Of a DNA stretch of 64,000 nt, positions 53,878-62,616 are shown piece by piece. Position numbers and translations under genes: made by a program. This DNA comes from Burkholderiales bacterium (GTDB lineage: Bacteria; Pseudomonadota; Gammaproteobacteria; Burkholderiales; Burkholderiaceae_C): NCBI GenBank assembly GCA_016191525.1, contig JACPOK010000033.1, positions 744,001 through 808,000 on the forward strand, read 5' to 3'. The notes below the pieces were generated by a model that searched no databases, had not been told where the DNA came from, and was given only the letters and a program-made list of their open reading frames with translations. Each line of letters begins with the position of its first letter. The stretch's first letter is position 1.

Positions 53878-56316
53878 TCAGGCCGCCAGCCCGTCAATGA
53901 AGCGCTCAAGCTCGTCAATGGGCAGGGGCGCGCAGAACAGATAACCCTGGAAGGAAGCGCAGCCGTTGGCCGCCAGGAAGTCGCGCTGCTCCTGCGTTTC
54001 CACACCCTCGGCAATCACGCTCAGGCCCAGATTGGCGGCCAGCCCGATGATGACCTTGGCGATCGCGGCATCGTTCGGGTCGGTCAACAGGTCCTTGACG
54101 AATCCCCTGTCGATCTTGAGCTGGTCCAGCGGCAACCGCTTCAGGTATGACAGCGACGAGTAGCCCATGCCAAAGTCGTCGATCGAGAGCGTCACGCCCA
54201 GCGCCTTCAGGCTGCCCATCTTGGCGATGGTGATCTCCATGCCTTCGGCCAGCAGGCTTTCCGTCAATTCCAGCTTGAGCTTTTGCGGCTCGATGCCCGA
54301 CGCGGTGATGGCCTGCATGACGCCGTCAACGAACTCCGGGTGCCGGAATTGGCGCACACTCACATTCACCGCGATCGACAGGTGCGCGCGGTCCGCACGC
54401 GCGGCCCACGCGGCCAGCTGGGCGCAGGCAGCCTCCAGCACCCAGTTGCCGATCGGGATGATCAGCGAGGTCTCCTCGGCGGTCGGGATGAAGTCGGCCG
54501 GATCGACGATGCCGCGCCGCGGATGGTTCCATCGCAGCAGCGCCTCCACCCCGATCATTTCGCCGGCCGTCCCCACCTGCGGCTGGTAGGCCAGGTGAAA
54601 GCCGTTGTCGCGCCAGGCCTGCCGAAGGTCCGAGGCCAGGCTGGCGCTGGCGGTGGCCAGGGCCTGCATCTGCGGGTCGAAAAAGCACACCGCATTGCGC
54701 CCCGCGTTCTTGGCCTGGTACATCGCCAGGTCGGCCTGCTTAAGCAGCTCGCTCACGTTGCATGGCTGGGCGCTGAACAGGGTCACGCCGATGCTGCAGG
54801 TGCTGTGATGCATATAGCCCGGCAGCGCGTAGGGCTCGCCCAGCGTGGTCAGGATGCGGTTGCTGACCCGGCGCGCCGCCATCTCGGGCTCGAACGGCTT
54901 CTCCGCGCGGTTCTCCAGGAGGATGACGAATTCATCGCCGCCCAGGCGGGCTACCGTGTCGTCCTTCGCCACGCAGGCCCGCAGCCGCTGCGCCACCTGC
55001 TGCAGGAGGATGTCGCCCTGCTGGTGGCCCAGCGTGTCATTGAGCGCCTTGAAATTGTCCAGGTCGATGAACATCAGCGCGCCCTTGCGGCCCGGGTCGG
55101 TGCTGGAAAGCGCCGTGTGCAGCCGGTCCAGCAGCAGCTGCCTGTTGGGCAGTTTGGTCAGTGGGTCGAAAAAGGCAAGGTACTGGATCTTCTCCTCGGC
55201 CGCCTTGCGCTCGGAGATGTCGCGGCCCACCGCCACCCAATGGGTCAGCTTGCGCGCCTTGTCCCATACCGGCGAGACGTCCAGGTCCACCCAGAACGGC
55301 TCGCCGTTCTTGGTGTAGTTGATCAGGTCCACGCGCACGGGCTCCCACTCTTCCAGCGCGGCGCGGATGTGGTCCAGTTCCGCGCGCTGGGTCTGGGGGC
55401 CCTGCAGCAGGCGCGGCGTCTTGCCGATCACTTCGTCGCGCGCGTAGCCCGTGCGGTGCTCGAACGCCTCGTTCACGAACACGATCCGCGGCCCCGGCGC
55501 ATTGAACGGGTTGGCCTCGGTGATGATGACGATGTCGTTGAGCCTGGCGATGCTGCCCTCCAGCAGGCGCAAGTGCTCCTGCGACTTGCGCCGCGCGGAA
55601 ACGTCGCGAAGGTGAATGGCCAGGCCGCCGCCGAAGGGATATCCCCGCAGTTCGAGCCAGACAATCCCACTGGCGTCCAGCTCCTCCAGTTCGACCACCA
55701 CGCCGCGCTGCAATGCTGCGCGTACCTGCTCCTCCGTGCGCAGGCGGACCGTCTTCTGAAAGCAGCTCCAGATCCGCTTGCCGATCACATCGGACCCGTC
55801 GGGCGACAACAAGCGCTGTGCCTCCTGATTGACATAAGTGAAGGCGCCCTCGCGGTCCGCCGTGGCAAAGGCGTCGCCGCTGCCGGTCGCGCCGCCCAGC
55901 CGCACCGTGTGGCGCAGCAGCGTCCCTTCGGGGTAACCCACCGGCGCGATTTCCTGCATCACGCCTTCGACGCGAACCGTGTGCCCCTGCGCGTCGCGCA
56001 CCGCGCGGCCGACCGAACGCACCCAGCAGCGCCTCCCCTGCACCGTGATGATCTGCATCTCCTCGTCGAAGGGTGCGCCCTCGCGCGCGCAGGCATCGAC
56101 CAGCGTCTGCACCCGCCCCCTCCACTCGGGCGCGTAGAAGTTGAAGGCGTGCTCGCGGTCCGGCACGAAGCCGGGTGCGGCACCGTGCAGGGCGGCCAGA
56201 CCGTGCGACCACTCGATCTGGCCGCTGGCCGGGTCCAGCATCCACACGCCCACGAATGCGGAGCGCTCCACCAAGTCTAGGAAAGACTCCGCTTTTCGTT
56301 GAGTGCTTGTGTCCAT
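53878..56316 (-). CDS. PAS-GGDEF-EAL bifunctional c-di-GMP enzyme
   Basis: 812 residues. Three PAS-type sensor domains cover about 10-385; the third has the classical ITEANPFNAPGPRIVFVNEA and HWVAVGRDISERKAAEE segments. The GGDEF domain (about 390-555) has an intact VARLGGDEFVILL site and FFDPLTKLPNR, so diguanylate cyclase activity is likely. The EAL domain has GVEALLRWNHP, NVSVRQF, ELTESLL, IDDFGMGYSSL and LKIDRGFV, all the catalytic positions for c-di-GMP hydrolysis. No membrane segment is seen. ATG 56316 is chosen because the frame further upstream runs antisense into the receiver gene. Confidence 0.93.
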   Translation of the reverse strand: MDTSTQRKAESFLDLVERSAFVGVWMLDPASGQIEWSHGLAALHGAAPGFVPDREHAFNFYAPEWRGRVQTLVDACAREGAPFDEEMQIITVQGRRCWVRSVGRAVRDAQGHTVRVEGVMQEIAPVGYPEGTLLRHTVRLGGATGSGDAFATADREGAFTYVNQEAQRLLSPDGSDVIGKRIWSCFQKTVRLRTEEQVRAALQRGVVVELEELDASGIVWLELRGYPFGGGLAIHLRDVSARRKSQEHLRLLEGSIARLNDIVIITEANPFNAPGPRIVFVNEAFEHRTGYARDEVIGKTPRLLQGPQTQRAELDHIRAALEEWEPVRVDLINYTKNGEPFWVDLDVSPVWDKARKLTHWVAVGRDISERKAAEEKIQYLAFFDPLTKLPNRQLLLDRLHTALSSTDPGRKGALMFIDLDNFKALNDTLGHQQGDILLQQVAQRLRACVAKDDTVARLGGDEFVILLENRAEKPFEPEMAARRVSNRILTTLGEPYALPGYMHHSTCSIGVTLFSAQPCNVSELLKQADLAMYQAKNAGRNAVCFFDPQMQALATASASLASDLRQAWRDNGFHLAYQPQVGTAGEMIGVEALLRWNHPRRGIVDPADFIPTAEETSLIIPIGNWVLEAACAQLAAWAARADRAHLSIAVNVSVRQFRHPEFVDGVMQAITASGIEPQKLKLELTESLLAEGMEITIAKMGSLKALGVTLSIDDFGMGYSSLSYLKRLPLDQLKIDRGFVKDLLTDPNDAAIAKVIIGLAANLGLSVIAEGVETQEQRDFLAANGCASFQGYLFCAPLPIDELERFIDGLAA

Positions 56317-56512
56317 TCGTGTCTGTTGCTGCTGGGTGAATTTGCGGATTTGTTTCAACCGTATTAGGCCTGTCGCCGGCGCGCGCCAAGGTAGGCCGAG
56401 TCCTACGGCAGCAGTCGATGCCGTCCGAGTTGTTACCTTGTCACAGTGATTAGAGTAAGTAACGCCCTGATACCCCTGCTGTCCGGCGGGGGGTCGAATT
56501 CCAAGGAGCCCA

Positions 56513-56935
56513 GTGCACCCATTAAGAGCCTTTGTCGTTGAGGACAATGCCAACCTCCGCGAGAACCTGATCGGTGCGCTGGAAGAGTTGACGTGCGTGA
56601 AGGTTGTCGGAACCTCCCCCACCGAAGACGACGCGCTCGCGTGGCTGGACGGCCACGCCGGCGACTGGGATGTCGTCATCATCGACCTGTTCCTGCTGCA
56701 GGGCACGGGCATGCACCTGGCCCAGCGCATCACACGGCTGAATGCGGACCAGAAGGTGCTGGTCTTCAGCAACTACGTCAACGCCAGCGTGCGCAAGCGC
56801 TGCGCGCAGATGGGCGTGGATGGTGTCTTTGACAAATCCACCGAAATCGATTCGCTGGTCGATTACTGCGCGAAGCAGTGTTTCCTGCTGGACGCCCGGC
56901 ACAGCGCCAATGAAGCCCACCAATCTTCCCCCTAG
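56513..56935 (+). CDS. stand-alone response-regulator receiver protein
   Basis: 140 residues of receiver domain only, starting at GTG 56513. The acidic pair is at Glu10-Asp11, the phosphoacceptor is Asp58 in VVIIDLFLLQG, and Lys108 is in GVFDKSTEID. With no output domain it should work by protein contact or phosphate relay, in the CheY/Spo0F manner. It is 18 bp ahead of the atypical kinase-like gene and divergent from the PAS-GGDEF-EAL gene, so it may link the two. Effector unknown. Confidence 0.88.
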   Translation: MHPLRAFVVEDNANLRENLIGALEELTCVKVVGTSPTEDDALAWLDGHAGDWDVVIIDLFLLQGTGMHLAQRITRLNADQKVLVFSNYVNASVRKRCAQMGVDGVFDKSTEIDSLVDYCAKQCFLLDARHSANEAHQSSP

Positions 56936-56953
56936 CGATCAACGGAGTTCAAG

Positions 56954-58171
56954 ATGACACCCACCACCGCCACGTTCCCTGAATTGGCCCTGGATGCCGC
57001 GCCCTCGCAGCACCAGCGGCGCTGGTCCGACGGACTGGTGCCTTCCACGCCCGGTGCCGATTCGGCGGGCGCCTGGTCCATGGCCCAGCAGTGGCCCGCA
57101 CTGGTGGCCACGCTGTCCGAGCAGTGCATGGACAGCAGCAACCTGGTCTTGCGCGCCATGGATTTCCTGGTCGGCGCGGGCCGGCTGCGCCGCGCAGAGG
57201 CAAAAATCCTTGTGGATGCGCTGGAGCGCATGCGCGAAACCAGCCTGCGCGCCCAGCAGATCACGCGGCTGTCCACCGGGCGCATCCGCCACACACGGGA
57301 CCGCGTCGAGCTGGGAAGCGTGGTGCGCGAGCTGCTGGACGGCCGGCGCGAGGAATTCGACGCGCGCAACGTGGAAGTGGCGGCGGAGCTGGCTCCTGTC
57401 GATGTGCTGCTTGACCCGCCCGTGGTCGTCACCATCGTCAACACCGTGATCGACTGGGCGCTCAGCTTCAGCGTGAAGGTGGAGATCACCCTGGACACGC
57501 CCGTCTGGCCCGAGCCGGCCCGGCTGATCGCGCGGGTCGCCACGCCGTCTGCCGACGCGCAGCCACCGGCGGCAGCCCCGTTGGGCGCGGCCTGGGGTGG
57601 CAGGGGCCGCGGCCGGCGCGTGAACGACGGCTTGCACTGGATGCTGTTGCGGCAGATGGCCCATAGCGCCAACCTGGCGGTGACGCGCACCGGCGGCGCC
57701 GGCGTGGCGCTGCTCACCATCGAGTTCCCCAAGACCTTCAACAGCAACGGCGGCCTGTCCAGCCTGGAGATGTTCGAAGATGACGCCAGCGGCGCCCCTT
57801 CATTGCTCAACGCCTGGGTGCTGGTCGCCATCAGCGACCCTTCGCTGCGGCAGGCGGCCATGCAGGCGCTGAAGCTGGCCGGCATTTCTGCCAAGGCTGC
57901 TTGCGATCTGACGGATGCGCGCGCGTGCGTCACCGGAACCAGGCCCGACGCGATCGTCGTGTCCAGCGACCTGGTGTCGCCCGAGTTTTCGCGTTTCAGG
58001 GCGGAGACGGCCGGGGACGGGCGCAGCTGCCCCATCGTGGAGATCACCGAGCGTCAGCCTTCATTCAATGCGTCCGGCTTCGAGGGCTTTGAAGTGGCCA
58101 AGATCGGCCGCGACCACCTGCGCAAGGAACTGGCGCCGACGGTGTTGTTCGAGCTGGTGAAGGCGGCCTAG
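56954..58171 (+). CDS. atypical kinase-like protein with C-terminal pseudo-receiver
   Basis: 405 residues, soluble. A helical region with DHp-like spacing lies at about 45-110 (DSSNLVLRAMDFLVGAG, ERMRETSLRAQQITRLS). It is followed by a domain like a HATPase fold in which DPPVVVTIVNTVIDWALS stands where the N-box would be, without clear G boxes. The last ~125 residues resemble a receiver (VLVAISDPSLRQAAMQALKL) but the phosphoacceptor region reads AIVVSSDLVSPEF and the usual lysine motif is missing. It probably signals without classical phosphotransfer. The stop overlaps the convergent EAL gene's stop by four bases. Confidence 0.6.
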   Translation: MTPTTATFPELALDAAPSQHQRRWSDGLVPSTPGADSAGAWSMAQQWPALVATLSEQCMDSSNLVLRAMDFLVGAGRLRRAEAKILVDALERMRETSLRAQQITRLSTGRIRHTRDRVELGSVVRELLDGRREEFDARNVEVAAELAPVDVLLDPPVVVTIVNTVIDWALSFSVKVEITLDTPVWPEPARLIARVATPSADAQPPAAAPLGAAWGGRGRGRRVNDGLHWMLLRQMAHSANLAVTRTGGAGVALLTIEFPKTFNSNGGLSSLEMFEDDASGAPSLLNAWVLVAISDPSLRQAAMQALKLAGISAKAACDLTDARACVTGTRPDAIVVSSDLVSPEFSRFRAETAGDGRSCPIVEITERQPSFNASGFEGFEVAKIGRDHLRKELAPTVLFELVKAA

Positions 58172-59949
58172 GCACGCTGCGTGGCCGGCGCCAGCATCAG
58201 GGCCAGCCGGTCCGCCGGCACCGGCGGGCTGTACAGGAAGCCCTGTGCCTGGTCGCAGCCCAGCTGCCGCAACAACTGCGCCTGGGCCTCGATTTCAACA
58301 CCCTCCGCCACCACCTTGAGGTTCAGGTTGTGGGCCAGCGAGATGCAGGTGTTGACGATTCCCTCGTAAGCGGGGTCAGCCGTGATTTTCTTGATGAAGG
58401 CGCGGTCGATCTTCACGTCGTCGATCGGCAGCGTGACGATATAGGCCAGGGATGAATAGCCCGTGCCGAAATCGTCGATGGCCACGGGAATGCCGAGCGC
58501 CCGCACCTCGGTGAGTACCCGGATGGCGCGCTCCATGTTGCCGATCAGCACGCTCTCCGTCACCTCGATGCCCAGCGCGGTGGCATCGACACCGAGTTCC
58601 TCCAGGACTTCACGCAGCTGGTCCACGAAGCGGTCGTTGCGCAGCTGCGCCGCGGCCACATTCACAGCAATGCGCGGGGCCGCAAGCCCGGCGGCGCGCC
58701 AGCGGGCCCAGTCGGCCACCGCCCGCCGGATGATGTGCACTCCCACCTCGCTGATCAAGCCTGTCGACTCCAGCGCCGGCACGAACTCCATGGGGGGAAT
58801 GAGTCCGCGCTCCGGATGGATCCAGCGGATCAGTGCCTCCACCCCCACGATGTTGCCGGAAGCCAGGTCGATCTTGGGCTGGTAGAAATTGACGAACTGT
58901 CCCTGCTTGAGCGCATGCCGCAGCTGCGGCTCCAGCCGGTAGTGCACGCTGAGCACGTTGTCCACCGACTTGTCGAAAAAGGCCACCGGCTCGTCGCGCT
59001 CGATGGCCATCTGCAACGCCGCGTCGGCCGCGTTTACCACGTCGTCCAGCGTCTTGCCGTCGCGCGGGTAGGCTGCGAAACCAAGGTTGACCGGGCACAC
59101 CAGCACCAGGTTGTTGACGCTGTACGACGCCTGCAGCATGTCGGTGAGCGCCGGCGCGGTGGACTTGGTGAAGGTGTCGAGGTCGACATCCGGGAAATAC
59201 AGGATGAAAAGGCCCCGCTTGATGCGCCCGATCACGGTACCGCCGGCGCCGAATGTGCGAAGCCTGTCCGCGGTCTGCCTGATCAGTTCATCGGCCACCC
59301 GGAAACCGTGCGCCGAGTTGATCTGGCTCACGGTCTTGAGCCGGACGAATGCCACCACGCCGGTCGCGGCGCCGCAGGTGGTGAACTGGCTCTCGAAGTG
59401 AAACCAGTTGGGCAGGCCGGTCAGGCGGTCGGTCTGCGTGGCGATGCGCAGCTGCTTGCGCAGCACCAGCTGCGCGGCCACCGCCTTGGCCAGCTTGCCC
59501 AGCGCGTCCCGTTGCGCGGGGGTGAGCTCGCGCGGCACCGTATCCATTACGCACAGCGCCCCGATTGAACTGCCATCGCGGGTTTTAAGCGGCGCGCCGG
59601 CATAGAAGCGCACGGACGGGTCCTGCGGCCCGTAGGCCTGCGCCGTGAAGGCCGGCGCGGCCGATACGTCCGGGATTTCAAGCAGCCGGTCGGAGTCCAG
59701 AATGGTGTGTGAGCAAAAAGCCGTCTCGCGCGGCGTCTGGGTCGCCACCAGTCCCACGCGCGACTTGATCCACTGGCGCTCGCCGTCGATGAACGTCAGC
59801 GCACCCAGCGGCGTCGCGCAAAGAACGGCTGCCAGCTGCACCAGGCGGTCATAGTCATCGTCCGGGTCTGTGTCCAGGATGGCGAAATCATGAAGCTCCG
59901 CCAGGCGCTGGCGCTCATCGGGCGGAATGAGGCGTTCGGGTTCCTGCAT
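58168..59949 (-). CDS. GAF-GGDEF(degenerate)-EAL c-di-GMP phosphodiesterase
   Basis: 593 residues. A GAF domain covers about 20-165 (AFCSHTILDSDRLLEIPDV and FYAGAPLKTRDGSSIGALCV). The GGDEF domain (about 175-325) has IGRIKRGLFILYF where the active site should be, so it is inactive as a cyclase. The EAL domain (about 345-585) is complete: GVEALIRWIHPE, NVAAAQLRN, EVTESVL, IDDFGTGYSSL and VKIDRAFIKK, all needed for c-di-GMP hydrolysis. ATG 59949 is the first in-frame start after the FimV-like stop, 19 bases away. It should lower c-di-GMP in response to a small ligand. Confidence 0.9.
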   Translation of the reverse strand: MQEPERLIPPDERQRLAELHDFAILDTDPDDDYDRLVQLAAVLCATPLGALTFIDGERQWIKSRVGLVATQTPRETAFCSHTILDSDRLLEIPDVSAAPAFTAQAYGPQDPSVRFYAGAPLKTRDGSSIGALCVMDTVPRELTPAQRDALGKLAKAVAAQLVLRKQLRIATQTDRLTGLPNWFHFESQFTTCGAATGVVAFVRLKTVSQINSAHGFRVADELIRQTADRLRTFGAGGTVIGRIKRGLFILYFPDVDLDTFTKSTAPALTDMLQASYSVNNLVLVCPVNLGFAAYPRDGKTLDDVVNAADAALQMAIERDEPVAFFDKSVDNVLSVHYRLEPQLRHALKQGQFVNFYQPKIDLASGNIVGVEALIRWIHPERGLIPPMEFVPALESTGLISEVGVHIIRRAVADWARWRAAGLAAPRIAVNVAAAQLRNDRFVDQLREVLEELGVDATALGIEVTESVLIGNMERAIRVLTEVRALGIPVAIDDFGTGYSSLAYIVTLPIDDVKIDRAFIKKITADPAYEGIVNTCISLAHNLNLKVVAEGVEIEAQAQLLRQLGCDQAQGFLYSPPVPADRLALMLAPATQRA

Positions 59950-59968
59950 GGCTTGAAGGTGCGCCGCC

Positions 59969-61684
59969 TCAGAACCTGGAAAGCCGGGCGCCCTGGTGCT
60001 CCATGACGGAATCGAAAAGGAGTTCCTCGTCCGGCCTGGGGCGCACTTCATCATTGGCGGCAGCCGGCTTCTCCAGCGGCACCAGCGCAAGTTCGTCAAG
60101 CGCGGAAAAAGCTTTCGTTTCGACAAGCTGCGGGGGCGGCACCGGCAGCGCCGGCTCCGATACGGCAGGTGCCGGCGGTTCAGCGGCAGCCCGGTTGAAC
60201 ACCGTCCATTCGTCGAACGCATCCAACTGCAGCCTGTCTTCGTACAACAGGGCATGCAGCCAGAACAGGTCGCGGTAGCCGGCCAGGCTGATGGCATCTT
60301 CGGGGCCGGCGGGCCGCCGCAGGAGCAGCTCGCCGATCGCCCGGCGCGGGTCGGGTGCCGCCCAAGCGGCGCAGGTCGCCGCCAGGATGGCCGGCTGGCC
60401 TTCCAGCCCCGCTTCTTCCGGTGAAGCGTCTACCGGCTCGAAGCCGAATCTTTCTTCAAAACGCCTGGCCAGCGTCTGGCGCGCATGGTGGCTGCCGCGC
60501 TCGCGCAGCAATTCGTGCAGCTGCATCCACGCATACGCGCCATCCCCGCCGTCCGCGTCGATGTGCGCCCTGAGCACCTTGACGGCTTCGGTACCCTGCC
60601 CGAGCGACACAAAGAAATCCACCTGTTCCTGCAGTTCGACAAGGCCGTGCAGCGGTGTGCCGGCCGCGACGGAAGTGCTGGGCAATTCGATTTCCAGGGG
60701 CTGCGCAGGGGATGGCACGTTCGCCGGAAGCTCGATCACCGCCGGGGTGCGAAGCGGCGCCGGTTCGGGCATCGGCACGGCAGCGGCGCCGTGCCCGGCA
60801 ATGGGCCGGCTGTCCGCCTGCCAGAAGCCCGAATCGGCGGCGTCCACGCTGTCGCTCCAGGTACGGGCCGGCCGGTTCGCCGGCCACCGGCGCCAAACGC
60901 TCCAGCCCAGGGCCAGGCCCAGCAAGGCAAGCACGGCGGCCAAAGCGGCGCCGGCGTTGCGCTCGGTGCGCAGCGCGGACACGGTGCCGCCCAGCTTTTC
61001 GATTTCGGCGCCTGTCGTGCGGCCGGATTCCCGCAACTGGGCAATGCCCTGCTCCAGGCGCTGCAACTGCTGCTCGGACTGCACGAGCGCGGCGGGCGAA
61101 GACCCGAGCGCGCGCCATGCCGCGGCAGCGGCGGCGCGCTGCGCGCTGTCGGAGGTCGGAACGCTTATGAGCTCCAGCGAGGCGCGCAGGCCCGGCGCGC
61201 TTTTGTTGGCTTCACGGGAGGGCAGGGGCGCGCGGGTGGCGCGCTTGCGCGCTGCACCGGCACCCAGCACGGCGGCGTCCGGCAGGACGGCAGGGATTGG
61301 GGCGCCCGTGGCCGGCGCGGCCGCCAGCAAGGTGTAGGAGCGGCTGACGCTGGCCGCGCAGCCCGCACGCAGCAGCACGGTCACCACCGGCTCGTTCACC
61401 GGCACCGGGGAAGTCACACGAACAGAAATCTGCCCCGGCACTCCTGTCTCGCGCATTGCACGCACGCGTGCCGATACAGGCGTATCGCCGTAGGCCACGC
61501 TGGCGCTGACACATTCGCCGGAACCGGACGGCGCACCGTCGAGCTTGATTGAAGCCGCCAGGTCCAGGGTTTCGCCCACCACCGGCTGGCCGGCCATGGG
61601 GCCCAGGGAAGCCGCCGCGCAACTGCCGGCTATCGCGAGCAGAAGCGCGGCAGTGGCGAAACGCAGGGTAATAGATGTTTCCAT
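59969..61684 (-). CDS. FimV-like membrane protein
   Basis: 571 residues. A signal peptide (ATAALLLAIAGSCAAASLG) is followed by a FimV-like periplasmic domain (QPVVGETLDLAASIKLDG, DTPVSARVRA). A coiled-coil part comes next (about 195-230), then one membrane helix at about 233-250 (AAVLALLGLALGW). The cytoplasmic part has VELQEQVDFFVSLGQGTEAV, a segment seen at the C-terminus of FimV. FimV/HubP proteins act in pilus function and pole organisation and regulate c-di-GMP signalling in Pseudomonas. It lies 19 bp upstream of the EAL gene on the same strand, so the two may be co-expressed. No LysM motif was identified by eye. Confidence 0.75.
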   Translation of the reverse strand: METSITLRFATAALLLAIAGSCAAASLGPMAGQPVVGETLDLAASIKLDGAPSGSGECVSASVAYGDTPVSARVRAMRETGVPGQISVRVTSPVPVNEPVVTVLLRAGCAASVSRSYTLLAAAPATGAPIPAVLPDAAVLGAGAARKRATRAPLPSREANKSAPGLRASLELISVPTSDSAQRAAAAAAWRALGSSPAALVQSEQQLQRLEQGIAQLRESGRTTGAEIEKLGGTVSALRTERNAGAALAAVLALLGLALGWSVWRRWPANRPARTWSDSVDAADSGFWQADSRPIAGHGAAAVPMPEPAPLRTPAVIELPANVPSPAQPLEIELPSTSVAAGTPLHGLVELQEQVDFFVSLGQGTEAVKVLRAHIDADGGDGAYAWMQLHELLRERGSHHARQTLARRFEERFGFEPVDASPEEAGLEGQPAILAATCAAWAAPDPRRAIGELLLRRPAGPEDAISLAGYRDLFWLHALLYEDRLQLDAFDEWTVFNRAAAEPPAPAVSEPALPVPPPQLVETKAFSALDELALVPLEKPAAANDEVRPRPDEELLFDSVMEHQGARLSRF

Positions 61685-61757
61685 GGCGCTGACCTACTCT
61701 ATAAGGCCCATCCGGTGGCCCTGTCAGACGCTTTGGCGAGGTCTTGTAGGACAGGGA

Positions 61758-62612
61758 CTAGGGGGCTGATCCGGCCTTCACCAGCTGGTCCACCAGATCT
61801 GGCGAGACATAGCGCGGCCCTTCGAACAGGTAAATGTGCAGGCCGTTGTAAGTCGCCAGCTGCGGCGCCAGCTCATCAATCGTCGCGGGCCGGAAGCCGC
61901 CGCCCTGCCTGGGCCTGAAGGCTTCCGCGATCACGTGCACCCGCTCACTCCCCAGCTTGCGCTGCAGTGCCCGGATGTATTGCAGCGCGATGCGCGATTC
62001 GCGGGCATGCACGCCCACGCCGTCCTGGAAGAACACGCCGACATCCGGGGGAAGCCAGCGCGCCAGCCCGTCCGCCATTTCCTGGGGCCCGATGTTGGCG
62101 CTGTCGTAAACGCTGATCCACAAGGGGCGGGGCAGCTTGGCAAGCAGCGCCGCCAGTTGCGGCGCCTGGGCCCAGGTGGGATCAACTTCAACGGGGAAAT
62201 ACCAGCCCACCACGTTGAGCGGGCCGCCCAGGCTGGCCAGCCTGGCCGACTGCTCGGCCAGCCCGGCAATGGCCTGCCGGGCGGAAGCCTCATCAAAGCG
62301 GCCGGCCATGCCCAGGATCACTTCCCGCGCCCAGGGCTCGCCGGCAATCCGTTTCCAGTCGGGCAGCCGCGGCGCGGCGGCCATGCCTGTGCCCTCGACG
62401 AAGGCGATGTCGTCCACCACGGTCCATTGCACCAGCATGCGCGTGGCGCCCAGGCGCTCCCAGGTTCCACGCGGCTCCACGTTGGTGTTGTCGGGCTGCC
62501 AGACAATGCCTTCCACCGGCGGCACGCGCGGCGCGCTGCAGCCTCCCAGCAGCAGCCCCGCACCGAGCAGCATCGAGGCGAGGAATCGCGCCGCCAGGGC
62601 CATGCGCATCAT
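61758..62612 (-). CDS. lipoprotein, possible glycosidase-like barrel
   Basis: 284 residues. The signal peptide ends in the lipobox LLGGC (about residue 25), so it is probably anchored to the outer or inner membrane. The body has alternating strand-helix character with VQWTVVDD, VVGWYFPVEVDPTW, PLWISVYDSANIG, VGVFFQDGVGVHA and VIAEAFRP, a pattern that recalls TIM-barrel glycoside hydrolases (DUF4434-like). I cannot assign the catalytic residues. It starts four bases after the NfrA-like gene stop, so both are in one operon and it may trim or process an exported glycan. Confidence 0.6.
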   Translation of the reverse strand: MMRMALAARFLASMLLGAGLLLGGCSAPRVPPVEGIVWQPDNTNVEPRGTWERLGATRMLVQWTVVDDIAFVEGTGMAAAPRLPDWKRIAGEPWAREVILGMAGRFDEASARQAIAGLAEQSARLASLGGPLNVVGWYFPVEVDPTWAQAPQLAALLAKLPRPLWISVYDSANIGPQEMADGLARWLPPDVGVFFQDGVGVHARESRIALQYIRALQRKLGSERVHVIAEAFRPRQGGGFRPATIDELAPQLATYNGLHIYLFEGPRYVSPDLVDQLVKAGSAP

Positions 62613-62616
62613 GGGG

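Noticed and set aside
56430-56456. Possible sigma-70 promoter (TTGTTA, 15-bp gap, TAGAGT) ahead of the receiver gene
   Set aside because: The spacing is short and the -10 match is weak, so it is not listed as a feature.
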